Origin: an uncultured Stenotrophomonas sp.
GTDB lineage: Bacteria; Pseudomonadota; Gammaproteobacteria; Xanthomonadales; Xanthomonadaceae
NCBI GenBank assembly: GCA_913775725.1
Contig: CAJYNG010000021.1
Location: forward strand, 62,001-126,000
Length of the DNA stretch: 64,000 bases
Direction of reading: 5' to 3'
A program made the translations under genes and the position numbers. Shown piece after piece: positions 53,958 through 63,288 of the stretch (the first letter of the stretch is position 1; each line of letters begins with the position of its first letter). The notes below the pieces were generated by a model that saw only the letters and a program-made list of their open reading frames with translations, was not told the origin of the DNA and ran no database searches.

Positions 53958-55225
53958 CCGGTTTGAAGGACTCCCCGATGAGCGACATCGAAACGCAGGC
54001 GCGTGCCTGCCGTGACGCGGCCCAGATCATTGCTGGCCTCGACAGTGCGGCCTGCCGCACGCTGCTGCTGGCGATGGCCCAGGCACTGGAAGTGAATGCC
54101 GGGCTGATCCTGGCAGGTAATGCACGTGACCTCGCCGCCGCGCGCGACAAGGGCGTTGGCAGTGCCATGCTCGACCGCCTGGCGCTGGACCCGGCGCGTC
54201 TGTTCGCGATGGCCGAAGCCGTGCGTGAGGTGGCTGCGCTGCCCGATCCGGTCGGCCAGATCACCCGCGACGACGTGCGTCCAAACGGCATCCGCGTGCA
54301 GAAGGTACGCGTGCCGTTGGGCGTGATCGCAATGATCTACGAGGCGCGCCCGAACGTGACCGCTGAAGCGGCCGCGCTGTGCCTGAAGGCCGGCAATGGC
54401 GTGATTCTGCGCGGTGGTTCCGAAGCGATCCACTCCAACACCGCCATCGCCCAGGCGCTGGCGGGTGCCTTGCAGGCCAATGGCGTACCACCGGCAGCAG
54501 TGACTGTACTGACCGACCTGCGTCGCGAGGCAATGCTGGAGCTGCTGCAGCTGCATGAGCTGATCGATCTGGCGATTCCTCGCGGCGGCGAAGGCCTGAT
54601 CCGCTTCGTTGCCGAGCATGCGCGGGTGCCGGTGATCAAGCACTACAAGGGTGTCTGCCACCTGTTCGTGGATGCCAGTGCCGACCTCGGCAAAGCCATC
54701 GATCTACTGGTGGACGGAAAGTGCAGTCGTCCGTCGGCCTGCAATTCGCTGGAGACCCTGCTGGTGCACCGCGATGTGGCCGAAGCGTTCCTGCCACGCG
54801 TGGCCCAGGCGCTCGGCGAGCGTGGCGTGCAGCTGCGCGCCGATGCACTGGCGCAACCGCTGCTGCCGGGCAGCACCGCCGCCAGCGAGGACGACTACGC
54901 TGCCGAGTTCCTCGACATGGTGCTGGCCGTGCGCGTCGTTGATGACCTCGAGGCGGCCATCGCGCACATCCGCACCTATACCTCCGATCACACCGAAGTG
55001 ATCGCAACCGAAGACGCCGGCCATGCCGAGCGCTTCGTCAACGCACTGCGCTCGGCGGTGGTGATGGTCAACGCCTCGTCGCGCTTTTCCGACGGTGGCC
55101 AGCTGGGCCTGGGCAGCGAAATCGGCATTTCCACCACGCGCCTGCATGCCTACGGCCCGATGGGCCTGGAGGCACTCACTGTCGAACGATTTGTCGTGCG
55201 CGGTGAAGGGCAGACGCGCACCTGA
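53954..55225 (+). CDS. proA: glutamate-5-semialdehyde dehydrogenase (gamma-glutamyl phosphate reductase)
   Basis: A 423-residue NADPH-dependent aldehyde dehydrogenase-fold enzyme, second step of proline synthesis. Seen: [58 protein letters not shown], the catalytic Cys in [19 protein letters not shown], and [40 protein letters not shown] 53954 overlaps the proB stop; an alternative ATG at 53978 has AAGGA about 8 nt upstream and is also plausible. It is the last gene of the arginine/proline cluster, followed by repeats. Confidence 0.96.
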   Translation: MTGLKDSPMSDIETQARACRDAAQIIAGLDSAACRTLLLAMAQALEVNAGLILAGNARDLAAARDKGVGSAMLDRLALDPARLFAMAEAVREVAALPDPVGQITRDDVRPNGIRVQKVRVPLGVIAMIYEARPNVTAEAAALCLKAGNGVILRGGSEAIHSNTAIAQALAGALQANGVPPAAVTVLTDLRREAMLELLQLHELIDLAIPRGGEGLIRFVAEHARVPVIKHYKGVCHLFVDASADLGKAIDLLVDGKCSRPSACNSLETLLVHRDVAEAFLPRVAQALGERGVQLRADALAQPLLPGSTAASEDDYAAEFLDMVLAVRVVDDLEAAIAHIRTYTSDHTEVIATEDAGHAERFVNALRSAVVMVNASSRFSDGGQLGLGSEIGISTTRLHAYGPMGLEALTVERFVVRGEGQTRT

Positions 55226-55258
55226 GCGCAGGCTTGGCCGATATCAACGGGTGCTTCT

Positions 55259-55350
55259 GGTAGCTGTCGACCTTGGTCGGCGCACACGCCTCCTGCCGAC
55301 CAAGGTCGGCAGCTACCAAAGCAAGTGCCGACCAAGGTCGGCACCCACCG
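55259..55350. repeat. repeat cluster between proA and pgaD
   Basis: GGTAGCTGTCGACCTTGGTC begins at 55259 and faces GCCGACCAAGGTCGGCAGCT-ACC ending at 55317; a third GCCGACCAAGGTCGGC unit lies at 55327-55342. The cluster separates the convergent proA and pgaD genes and may end both transcripts. Confidence 0.8.
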
Positions 55351-55360
55351 AATTGTCGGG

Positions 55361-55831
55361 CTATACCACCTCGCGGCGGATGCCGATCGGTCGCGCGTGA
55401 TCGTCCATGTGCAGCGTGGCGGCCTTGCAGCCCAGCAGGCGCTCGGCCAGCCCGGTGCTGGCCCCGAGGTCGGCGGCCACTTCATTGAGGCTGGCCAATG
55501 GCCGCGGCAGGCGCCGGTCGTGGCCACGGAAGCGCGCCCGGTTGTACTCGGCCCAGCCGATCAGCAGTACGCTGGCGCACAGCAGCATCAGTGGCAACGC
55601 CACCAGTACATAGGGGTCGAACTGGCTTTGCTGCTCGTACAGCTGCCGCCAGGCCAGCTGGCCTCCTATCAGCCACGAGAGCAAGGTGACCAAGGGCGCC
55701 CACAGGTAGAAGTAAAAGCCCCAGAACGCCAGGGTGACGAATCCCCAGGCAGTGCGCTGGAAGCGCGGTTGATGGTGTGGCTTGCGGATCATCCGCGAGT
55801 CGAAGCGGTTGGACGGGCGTTGTGCGTTCAT
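55361..55831 (-). CDS. pgaD: PgaD-like poly-N-acetylglucosamine synthesis protein
   Basis: A 156-residue inner-membrane protein with two hydrophobic segments (WGFVTLAFWGFYFYLWAPLVTLLSWL near 26-51 and PYVLVALPLMLLCASVLLIGW near 73-93) and a C-terminal cytoplasmic part (LPRPLASLNEVAADLG, LHMDDHARP). This is the layout of PgaD, which supports the PgaC synthase and, in E. coli, binds c-di-GMP together with it. The ATG overlaps the pgaC stop by four bases. Confidence 0.88.
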   Translation of the reverse strand: MNAQRPSNRFDSRMIRKPHHQPRFQRTAWGFVTLAFWGFYFYLWAPLVTLLSWLIGGQLAWRQLYEQQSQFDPYVLVALPLMLLCASVLLIGWAEYNRARFRGHDRRLPRPLASLNEVAADLGASTGLAERLLGCKAATLHMDDHARPIGIRREVV

Positions 55832-57084
55832 CGGATCCCCCGGTCGGGGCTGGTCCAGGTGGCGCGCTTGCTGCGACGGCGCAGCAGGGTCTTGGGAAGC
55901 GCCACCAGGGTGGTGGAAAGGCTGATCAGCCAGTACGCCATCGGGTACCAGATGACCCAGAAGTAGTTGCGTCCAATCTGTGTTTCGTAACGTCGGTCGA
56001 TGATCAGACTGCTGGCGAACTGCAGCAGGCAGACCAGGGCCAGGATCACGCCATGCCACTCCGGCAGCAGGCTGGCGATGTGCAGCTGTGGTGGCAGTTC
56101 GATGAACTTGCCCAGTGCCCACAGCAGCACGATGAACAACATGGTGTAGGCCCAGATCACGCTCAGCACGTACTCCAGCAGTACGCCCCACATGCGCCGC
56201 TCCTTCCAGTGCAGCAGCGAGCGGGCGTGGCGCAGCATCACCTCCACGCCACCCTGGGCCCAGCGCAGCCGCTGCCGCCACAGGCCCTTCAGCGTTTCAG
56301 GCATCAGGATGAAGCACAGCGCATTGGGTTCGTAGCGGATGTCCCAGTGTGCGCGCTGCAGGCGCCAGCTGATGTCGATGTCTTCGGTCACCATGTCATC
56401 CGACCACCAGCCGACCTGGTGCAGGGCGGTACGACGGAAACCGGCGATCACGCCGGAGATGGTGAAGATGCGCCCGTACACCCGCTGCGCGCGCTTGATC
56501 ATGCCGATGATCGAGGAAAACTCAGCCACCTGCAGGCGTCCGAGCAGGGTGGAGCGGTTGCGGATGCGCGGGTTTCCGGTCACCGCGCCGACCCGGTTGC
56601 CACTGATCAGGTGCCAGACCATCCAGTGCAGGGCGTGTTCCTCCAGCATGGCATCGCCATCGATGCACACCAGGTACTCCGAGAGGGCCGCCAGCGCCCC
56701 CATGCGCAGCGCATTGGCCTTGCCCAGGTTGCGGTCCAGGTGCAGCACGCGCAGCCGTGGGTGCTTTGCCGCCAACGCATCCAGCCGCGCACCGGTGTCG
56801 TCGCTGCTGCCATCATCGATGGCGATCACTTCATAGTCGGCTGGATAGCGTTGTGCCAATGCCGCACCGAGCGTGTCGTCCAGGTTTTCCGATTCGTTGT
56901 GGCAGGGAATCAGCAGGCTCGCGAACGGTGGATCGACCATCAGCGGCGGGTCGTTGCGTGGACGCGAATGGCGTTCGCGCCGGAAGTAGTAATACAGGCC
57001 GCCCGACATCCAGAAGAACGCCATCACCATCGGGTAGTAGAAGGCGAACTGGAACAGGACCTGCAGCAGCGGATGCATGTCCAT
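55828..57084 (-). CDS. pgaC: poly-beta-1,6-N-acetylglucosamine synthase PgaC
   Basis: A 418-residue membrane-bound family 2 glycosyltransferase that polymerises GlcNAc from UDP-GlcNAc. Membrane segments flank the catalytic domain, which has SLLIPCHNESENLDD, AIDDGSSDD, LVCIDGDAM, MVTEDIDISWRLQ and the processivity motif QRLRW (in LWRQRLRWAQGG). All aspartates for catalysis are present. It begins one base after the pgaB stop (TGA C ATG) and overlaps pgaD, indicating tight coupling. Confidence 0.95.
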   Translation of the reverse strand: MDMHPLLQVLFQFAFYYPMVMAFFWMSGGLYYYFRRERHSRPRNDPPLMVDPPFASLLIPCHNESENLDDTLGAALAQRYPADYEVIAIDDGSSDDTGARLDALAAKHPRLRVLHLDRNLGKANALRMGALAALSEYLVCIDGDAMLEEHALHWMVWHLISGNRVGAVTGNPRIRNRSTLLGRLQVAEFSSIIGMIKRAQRVYGRIFTISGVIAGFRRTALHQVGWWSDDMVTEDIDISWRLQRAHWDIRYEPNALCFILMPETLKGLWRQRLRWAQGGVEVMLRHARSLLHWKERRMWGVLLEYVLSVIWAYTMLFIVLLWALGKFIELPPQLHIASLLPEWHGVILALVCLLQFASSLIIDRRYETQIGRNYFWVIWYPMAYWLISLSTTLVALPKTLLRRRSKRATWTSPDRGIR

Positions 57085-57085
57085 G

Positions 57086-58972
57086 TCACTTCTCCGGGTA
57101 CGGGAAGTTGCCGGCGGACATCGCCGCGCGGGCATCGCGGGTGGAGGGCTGGTCGGCGATGAAGTCGTCCGGATACCAGGCGAAGTGGTGCACGCCCTGC
57201 GCCTGCAGCTGGCGGAGCTGTGCACGCAGGCGCTCGGCGGGAATCGGCTGCCCGTTTCGCCAATCGACGGTCTGCAGCTCGAACAGCGTATGCTGCAGCT
57301 GCGGGTCGTGCGCGCGCACTGCGGCCAGAAGCTGGTCGAGCCAGCGTTCCGGATGCTTGCTGCCTTCCATCCACGGCATCGCCATCAGTGCGGTCTGGTC
57401 GTAGGCCTTGTTGAACAGATCCAGGCGCTGCGCGAACCAGGCTTCACTCTGCGGGCGGAGTACCGGCTCGGCATACAGGTTGCGCACCGTGGCCAGTTTC
57501 GGCCGCCAGCGCTGCGCACTGTCGCGCAGGGCCAGGGTGAAGTCGATCAGGGCCTGGGTACGTGCGCTGCCATCTTCACCGGCTGCCAGGGCGGGCAGTT
57601 CGGTGTCGCGTAGGTAGCCGTCGTCATGGAACAGCAGACCTTCAACGTAGGAATTGACCGCCAGATCCTCGTAGATGTCGAGCATGATCTGCCTGGCCTT
57701 CGGGTTGGTGAAATCCAAGCGGTACATGCCGTCGGCATCACCGTTGCGGATCGCCAGCGCCTTGCGCTGAACCGGGTCGGGCAGCTCGAAGCCGAGCACC
57801 GGCAGCCACGCGTAGACCTTCACCCCGGCGCGGGATTTCAGCTGCCAGGCGACGCGGCTGAACAGGTCCGCGCGCATCGGCATGTGCCGGTTCGGGAAGT
57901 ACAGCGCGTCGGCGGTGTTGTTGCCGTCCGGGTCGGCGAAGGCCTGCAGGTAGACATGCGTCGGCGCGATGCGCTTGACCCGCTCGACCAGCGCATCGAG
58001 GTTGCGTGCCTGCTGTGCCGGATCCGGGTCGTACACATCATCGAGGTCGATCTGCAGGGCGCGGATGCCGTCGAGCGCGACATCGCGGCGCAGTTCATAG
58101 GCCAGGCCCTCCACGGTCGGGTTGTCGCTCACCAGCAAGCGCGCCAACCCGTGCAGGTCGCTGGCCACCGGGGTGCTGCGGCCTTCCAGGTCGAACGAGA
58201 CCGGCATGCCCAGCTGCTCGGCGATGTCGTTGCTCAACTGGTTGTAGGCCGCGTACGGCCAGACGATGGCGCGCGGGCGCACCCCGAGATGCTGTTCGAT
58301 GCGCTGCACGCTGCGTGCGAGGTCGGTGCGCAGGCGCCGCTCATACTGCGCCTCGCTTTCGTAGCTGTGCGTGGCGGGGGTGTAGATGCGGGTGACCACG
58401 GCGGGCGTGGAATTGCCCTGTGGATTGGCAGGTACGCCGTGGTGCAGGTCGTCGGTATGGCTGGCCACTTCGATCAGGCCGCTGTCGTGCATCTGCTTCA
58501 GCTGTGCCCAGGTGACGAAGTCATCATGGCCGAACGGGCGGTAGCCGTAGTCGATGGTGCGCCCCGGTGCCATGTCCACGTAGTCGGTGATCACCGCCAC
58601 CAGTGCCGGGTAGCGATAGGCCTGCAGCAGCGGGAAGGCCTTGTCGTAGACGCTGCGCAGGCCATCGTCGAAGGTCAGCAGCACCGGTTTCGGAGGCAGC
58701 GTGGCGCGGCCCTGGGAGGCCTCGATCAGTTGCGACAGCGAAACCGGGTGGTACCCATGCGCGCCCAGCCAGTCCAGATGGGCGGCGAAGTTCTGTGTGC
58801 TCACTGCATAGGTATCGGCATCGCCCTTGGCGGCCACCTGGTCGCGGATGTCGTGGTAGCTGAGGATCAGCAGACCGTTGTCGATCGCATCAAGATGCAC
58901 GGCCTGCTGCGCGAACGCCGGTGGCGCGCAGGCCAGCAGCAGGAGCACGATCAGTCGCAGGAAGCGGGTCAT
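57086..58972 (-). CDS. pgaB: poly-beta-1,6-N-acetyl-D-glucosamine N-deacetylase PgaB
   Basis: A 628-residue exported enzyme. Signal peptide (LRLIVLLLLACAPPAFAQ); a lipobox-like Cys (LLAC) is present but the following residues do not clearly make it a lipoprotein. The N-terminal CE4 deacetylase domain shows LLILSYHDIRDQ, LLTFDDGLRSVYDKAFPLL and EVASHTDDLHHG (metal Asp/His/His); the C-terminal half is a glycoside-hydrolase-like barrel (LQIDLDDVYDPD, VYAWLPVLGFELP, EGLLFHDDGYLRD) that binds or cuts the polymer. Partial deacetylation is needed for export through PgaA. It begins one base after the pgaA stop. Confidence 0.95.
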   Translation of the reverse strand: MTRFLRLIVLLLLACAPPAFAQQAVHLDAIDNGLLILSYHDIRDQVAAKGDADTYAVSTQNFAAHLDWLGAHGYHPVSLSQLIEASQGRATLPPKPVLLTFDDGLRSVYDKAFPLLQAYRYPALVAVITDYVDMAPGRTIDYGYRPFGHDDFVTWAQLKQMHDSGLIEVASHTDDLHHGVPANPQGNSTPAVVTRIYTPATHSYESEAQYERRLRTDLARSVQRIEQHLGVRPRAIVWPYAAYNQLSNDIAEQLGMPVSFDLEGRSTPVASDLHGLARLLVSDNPTVEGLAYELRRDVALDGIRALQIDLDDVYDPDPAQQARNLDALVERVKRIAPTHVYLQAFADPDGNNTADALYFPNRHMPMRADLFSRVAWQLKSRAGVKVYAWLPVLGFELPDPVQRKALAIRNGDADGMYRLDFTNPKARQIMLDIYEDLAVNSYVEGLLFHDDGYLRDTELPALAAGEDGSARTQALIDFTLALRDSAQRWRPKLATVRNLYAEPVLRPQSEAWFAQRLDLFNKAYDQTALMAMPWMEGSKHPERWLDQLLAAVRAHDPQLQHTLFELQTVDWRNGQPIPAERLRAQLRQLQAQGVHHFAWYPDDFIADQPSTRDARAAMSAGNFPYPEK

Positions 58973-58973
58973 G

Positions 58974-61001
58974 TCAGTCTCCCCAGCGCAGTGCGGCTTC
59001 GAAGCCGATATGGCGCTCGCGATGGCCGTCGTAGACCGGCCGTGACCAGCGCAGGCCATACTCGAACACGCGGCCGGGGCCCAGCTGCCACTCATGCATG
59101 TAGGACACAGACGGCACCAGTGCACTGCCGAAGCCGTCCTGCCAGTAGTCACCCAGCGAGACGGTCAGCCGGTGCCGGAAGTGGCGCTCGTAATGCCGCC
59201 ACAGCTGCTGGTCGATACGCAGGCCGATCTCGACCATGCGGTCGCGCTTCGGGTTGAAGTAAGGCGCATCATCGCGGCTGCCGCGACTGGTGTAGGCACT
59301 GGCCAGGCCATCGACCAGCCAGCGTGGGCGGGTCAGCAGGCGCTGTTCGAGGCTGGTGCTGAACAGCTCGCGGTGGTTGCCATCGTCGTAGCGGAAGCGG
59401 CTGGTGCCGAACATCCAGTGGGTGAGCTCGCTGCGCCGGTAGTCCACCTGTGCGCTCACGCTGTCGGCGGTGATGCCGGCCGCGCGCGCCTGCATCGAGG
59501 CTTCCGGATCATTGCGTGCGGCCACCACGCCGGCATGCCAGTAGTCGTTGAACTGCCAGCCGACGCCAGCGCGCAGCCCGGTATCGCCGATGTGGTCGTT
59601 GGCGCGCAGCACCGCTGCTTCTGCATCCAGCTGCCCGAAGCGGTAACGCACGCCCGCGCCGAGCCACAGTGGATCGATGCGCTGGTCCTGGAAGTCGGTC
59701 GAGCGCCGGTCGGCGAGGGCGAACAACCGCCAGCGGTCGTCGAGGATCGGTGTCTCCACTTCCACGCCGTAGTGGCGATCGTTGTTGCCCAACGGCGAGG
59801 TGCTACCGCCACCGGAGCTGCGGCCGATGTCGGTCCATGCCTTCAGCTGCCAGCCGCGATGTGCGCGCCAGGCCTGGTCCATGCGTTCGACTGCCGGTTG
59901 GGTCGGGTAGCGCGCGATCAGGTCATCGTGCAGCGGCCGCGCCAGGTCGTCGCGCTGCAGGGCGAGGTAGGCCTCTTCCATGCCCAGCCGTGGCTCGATG
60001 TCGCGCGGGTCCAGCGCATGCGCCATCTGTTGCCGTTGCAGCGCCCTGCGTGGCCAGCCGCGCATCATGTAGACGCTGCCCAGCGCACTCTGCAGTCCTC
60101 CGTTGCCGGGGGCGATGTCCACCATCGACTCCAGGTCGTGCTGCGCGGTGCCCAGGTCGCCGCTGTAGGCGCGCACCATCGCCAGGTTGAGATCGGCCTC
60201 GTAGCGCGACCAGTTCGCGTACGGTGATTTGCCGTTGCTCCAGCGCCAGGCCGGCTCCTTGTCGCGCCATGCCTGCAGCAGGTCGATCGCCTTTTCCTGC
60301 TGCTCGCTCTCCAGGTAGGCATAGGCCAGTTCCGAATGCGAAGCGTCGCGCGTCGGGTCGCCAGCGACGGCCGCCTGCAGCACCGGAATGGCTTCCTCAG
60401 GGTGCAGGGTGCCCATCAACGAATCGCCCACTGCAGGCAGCACGTAGTCGGGTAGGGCATGGCCTTCGGCCTGCAGTGCCCGTGCTTCCTCGCGGACCTG
60501 CGCATGGCGGCCCAGCCGGTTGAGCAGGATCAGCCGGTCCATGCGGATGCGCAGTGGTGCCTGCGAGGCTGGGCTGCCTTCGCCGCCCAGGTAGCGCTGC
60601 ATGCGTGCCAGGGTCGATTCGGCCTCTTCCAGGCGGCTGTCCTCGCTGCTGCTGTAGGCCAGGCTCCAGACCACCAGTTTGGCGAGGTAGTCGCCTTCCA
60701 GCCGCTGCTTCTGGGCACCGTCGAACAGCTGCGGGCGCTGCTGGTACAGCTCCCACGCGCGCCAGGCGTTGCCGATGTCACCCAGGGTCAGGACGCGCAG
60801 CTTGAACAGCAGGTCGTCGTCGGGTTGCTGCTGGCTCGCGCGCTCGATCGCGCCCAGGGCATCCAGCCAGCGGGCCTGGTCGCGGTAGCGGCCGATCTCG
60901 GCCAGGGCTGCCTCGCGGTCGGGCGGGGCAGCGCTGCTGGCCCAGGCCAGGGCGGTGCAGGCAAGGCCGACGCAGAGCGCCAGCCGGCGGTGGACAACCA
61001 T
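58974..61001 (-). CDS. pgaA: outer-membrane poly-N-acetylglucosamine exporter PgaA
   Basis: A 675-residue protein. A signal peptide (LALCVGLACTALAWASSA) is followed by TPR repeats over about residues 30-370 (AEIGRYRDQARWLDALGAIERASQQQPDDDLL, SELAYAYLESEQQEKAIDLLQAWRDKEPAW) and a C-terminal beta-barrel porin (about 380-675) ending in a beta strand GFEAALRW-GD. It guides the partly deacetylated polymer across the outer membrane. AAGGGGG lies 7 nt before ATG 61001. It is the first gene of pgaABCD (xagABC/hmsHFRS in related bacteria), and a CRP/Clp-type box lies 41 bp upstream of its start. Confidence 0.94.
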   Translation of the reverse strand: MVVHRRLALCVGLACTALAWASSAAPPDREAALAEIGRYRDQARWLDALGAIERASQQQPDDDLLFKLRVLTLGDIGNAWRAWELYQQRPQLFDGAQKQRLEGDYLAKLVVWSLAYSSSEDSRLEEAESTLARMQRYLGGEGSPASQAPLRIRMDRLILLNRLGRHAQVREEARALQAEGHALPDYVLPAVGDSLMGTLHPEEAIPVLQAAVAGDPTRDASHSELAYAYLESEQQEKAIDLLQAWRDKEPAWRWSNGKSPYANWSRYEADLNLAMVRAYSGDLGTAQHDLESMVDIAPGNGGLQSALGSVYMMRGWPRRALQRQQMAHALDPRDIEPRLGMEEAYLALQRDDLARPLHDDLIARYPTQPAVERMDQAWRAHRGWQLKAWTDIGRSSGGGSTSPLGNNDRHYGVEVETPILDDRWRLFALADRRSTDFQDQRIDPLWLGAGVRYRFGQLDAEAAVLRANDHIGDTGLRAGVGWQFNDYWHAGVVAARNDPEASMQARAAGITADSVSAQVDYRRSELTHWMFGTSRFRYDDGNHRELFSTSLEQRLLTRPRWLVDGLASAYTSRGSRDDAPYFNPKRDRMVEIGLRIDQQLWRHYERHFRHRLTVSLGDYWQDGFGSALVPSVSYMHEWQLGPGRVFEYGLRWSRPVYDGHRERHIGFEAALRWGD

Positions 61002-61342
61002 TGGGGACCCCCTTGGCTTCCGAACCAGACAACCTGAAAAATGTGACGCACATCACATGCCAGATTCTGGGATTGCCGTGGCCTGCGTCACTCCCCTCGC
61101 GAACTCCCATCCAGCAGGGATGGGCGGAACCAGGACAGCGACCTGCAATGTCTTGTCTGAAACGAGAGTCCCCCGCACACCGAGTGGTGGCCCGGGCGGC
61201 GATGCCGCCCCCATGCCCGTTGCCGGCACGCGGCAAGGTAGGGCATTCGTGGGCACTATCCGCCCGGAATTGTCAGCCCGGCGTCAAAATGCGCGTGAAG
61301 GCTGATGGGCGCTGGTCGGGGCCGGCAGGCGGCCCCGGACGA
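61002..61342. other. intergenic region upstream of pgaA
   Basis: A 341-bp gap between the MFS stop and the pgaA start, both on the minus strand. It holds the CRP/Clp box at 61042-61057, a GGGCGGC-GAT-GCCGCCC hairpin near 61195-61211, and a GGGGCCG/CGGCCCC hairpin near 61318-61336 that could end MFS transcription although no T-run follows. I see no gene or clear -35/-10 pair. Confidence 0.6.
61042..61057. promoter_or_regulatory. CRP/Clp-type binding site upstream of pgaA
   Basis: TGTGACGCACATCACA fits the CRP consensus TGTGA-N6-TCACA in all ten specified bases and is preceded by AAA as in the extended consensus. It lies 41-56 bp upstream of the pgaA start, a place where binding would more likely block than activate transcription. 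Xanthomonas Clp, a c-di-GMP-responsive CRP homologue, uses this consensus and is known to control the related xag genes. Binding here is inferred. Confidence 0.7.
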
Positions 61343-62548
61343 TCACCAGAGATCTTCCAGCTTGCGCGGCTTGCAGGCCACCCACGAGGCGCACAGCATC
61401 AGGGTGGCGCAGCCGAACAGGAAGCTGAACGGGAGAGTCCAGCCGTCGCTGACGGTGTGCAGCCAACCGACCAGGAACGGCCCCAGGCAGCTGAAGCTGT
61501 AGCCCACGCCCTGCATGAACCCGGACAGCGCCGCCGAGCCGGTGGGGGTGCGGGTGCGCAGGTTGATCAGGGTCAGCGCCAGGGGGAAGGTGGACGGACC
61601 GACGCCAAGCAGGCAGGCCCACAGCAGCGGCGCCTTCATGGGGGCCAGCAGCAGGCCGGTGAAGGCGATCACGAACGAGAAGAAGCCGATCAGCACCAGC
61701 GGGAACGGGTTCTGCAGGCGCACCGCCATCGACGGAATGACCAGCGACGGCAGCAGGCCCAGGGCCGAGAACACGGCCACCATCACGCCGCCGAACGCGG
61801 GTGTGCCGCCGGCCTCGACCACGATGCGCGGCAGCCAGGTGAACATCGAATAGGTCATCAGCGAGGTCATGCCGAACATGAGCGTCATGCTCCAGCCCAG
61901 CGACGTGCGCCAGACCTTGCCGTGCGGCTGTGCGGTGGGGTCGGTGGCGTCGGCCAGCGGCTTCGGCGCGCGCCTGGCCAGCAGCAGCCACGGCAGTGCA
62001 GCGGCGAGCGCCAGCAGCGCCCACATGCCCAGCGACACGCGCCAGCCCGCAGCATTGGCCACCGGTACCGCCAGCAGTGCCGGCAGCATCGTGCCCAGCT
62101 GCAGCACGCTGATGTACAGCGTGCTCATGGTGCCGACCTTGTTGGCGAAATAGCGCTTCACCAGCGGCGGCACCACCACGTTGCCGATGCCCATGCCGGC
62201 CAGTGCCACCACCGAACCGAGCAGCAGCGTGCCAACGTTGCCGGCGCTGGAGCGCAGCAGCAGGCCGGCCATCGCCATCACCATCGCCAGCAGTGTGGTG
62301 CGTTCCAGGCCCAGGCGCCGCGCCAATGCCGGCGTGGCCACGCCGAACAGCGCGAACGAGGCGGTCGGCAGCATGCCCAGCACGCCGGTCATGGTGGTAC
62401 CGAAGCCGAACTGCTGGCCGAGCACGTCCAGCAGCGGGGTGATCGAGGTGACCGCAGTGCGCAGGTTGACCGCTGCCAGCAGGATCGCGGCAAACGCGAG
62501 GACACGACCGTGCAGCAGCGACGGCGAATCGGAAGTGGAGGAACTCAT
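61343..62548 (-). CDS. CynX/NimT family MFS transporter
   Basis: A 401-residue membrane protein with about 12 hydrophobic segments. The start VLAFAAILLAAVNLRTAVTSITPLLD matches the cyanate/nitroimidazole transporter group (CynX/NimT), with the loop ATPALARRLGLERTTLLAM between segments 2 and 3 and a conserved GVGPSTFPLALTLINLRTRTPTGSAALSGFMQGVGYSFSCLGPFLVGWL near the end. The substrate is unknown; no cyanase or related enzyme is adjacent. It stands alone upstream of the pga operon on the same strand and probably has its own promoter between 62549 and the tRNA terminator. Confidence 0.92.
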   Translation of the reverse strand: MSSSTSDSPSLLHGRVLAFAAILLAAVNLRTAVTSITPLLDVLGQQFGFGTTMTGVLGMLPTASFALFGVATPALARRLGLERTTLLAMVMAMAGLLLRSSAGNVGTLLLGSVVALAGMGIGNVVVPPLVKRYFANKVGTMSTLYISVLQLGTMLPALLAVPVANAAGWRVSLGMWALLALAAALPWLLLARRAPKPLADATDPTAQPHGKVWRTSLGWSMTLMFGMTSLMTYSMFTWLPRIVVEAGGTPAFGGVMVAVFSALGLLPSLVIPSMAVRLQNPFPLVLIGFFSFVIAFTGLLLAPMKAPLLWACLLGVGPSTFPLALTLINLRTRTPTGSAALSGFMQGVGYSFSCLGPFLVGWLHTVSDGWTLPFSFLFGCATLMLCASWVACKPRKLEDLW

Positions 62549-62717
62549 CGGTGGTCCTTGCAGGTGTCACACGCCGCAGCAACGGCATGCAGCGCCGGCA
62601 TCGGTCTACGCCGAAGCGGCAGGTGGGGGTGGGGGCTGCAGGCGGGCCGGCAGCGCGGCCATTGTACGTGCGCGCTCCGGCAAGGTCCCGTCATGCGGGC
62701 GGCCGGGCACTTGGTAC

Positions 62718-62750
62718 AAAAAAACCCGGAGGACAGTGATGTCTTCCAGG
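62718..62750 (-). terminator. terminator downstream of tRNA-Pro copy 1
   Basis: Read on the minus strand, CCTGGAAGAC-ATCACT-GTCCTCCGGG is a mostly paired stem followed by a T-run, 20 bases after the tRNA end. Confidence 0.75.
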
Positions 62751-62770
62751 CTTCTTGGTGACCACCGAAG

Positions 62771-62847
<77 letters not shown>

Positions 62848-62941
62848 AAGGGAGCCGCCTATTCTAGCGATTCACCCCGATGGCGGCAAGGGGTGAATGC
62901 TGTTTTCTTCACACTGCCGAAGCAGTGCCACTTCAGGGAAC

Positions 62942-62970
62942 AAAAAAGCCTGGATGACTTCACCAGGCTT
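62942..62970 (-). terminator. terminator downstream of tRNA-Pro copy 2
   Basis: Read on the minus strand, AAGCCTGG-TGAAGTCAT-CCAGGC followed by TTTTTTG, 17 bases after the tRNA end. It lies between the two tRNA copies, so each copy seems to be its own unit. Confidence 0.85.
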
Positions 62971-62987
62971 CAATGCGACCACGTGAG

Positions 62988-63064
<77 letters not shown>

Positions 63065-63120
63065 AAGGAGCCGCCTAAGATACCGTGTGAAGGCCCTATC
63101 GGCAACCCTTTTTTACAGTT

Positions 63121-63234
63121 TCAATGCACGTCGTTGTCGGTGCGGGCGCTTTCGCGCGCTTCGAACCACATCCCGTTGAGGATGGCCACGACCGAGGCCA
63201 GTCCGGCACCGAGAATCCAGGCGAAATACCACAT
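63121..63234 (-). CDS. cydX: cytochrome bd oxidase small subunit CydX
   Basis: A 37-residue membrane peptide starting at ATG 63234 with AGGAG 7 nt upstream. The sequence starts MWYFAWILGAGLASVVAILN, followed by GMWFEARES, the CydX/YbgT signature: one membrane helix and a conserved Glu (in FEA). It stabilises the haem site of the cytochrome bd quinol oxidase. It follows cydB by 54 bp on the same strand. Confidence 0.93.
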   Translation of the reverse strand: MWYFAWILGAGLASVVAILNGMWFEARESARTDNDVH

Positions 63235-63288
63235 GGTCAATCTCCTATGTCCAAGGGATGTGCCGACCGTGGGCCGGCACACCGGCAA

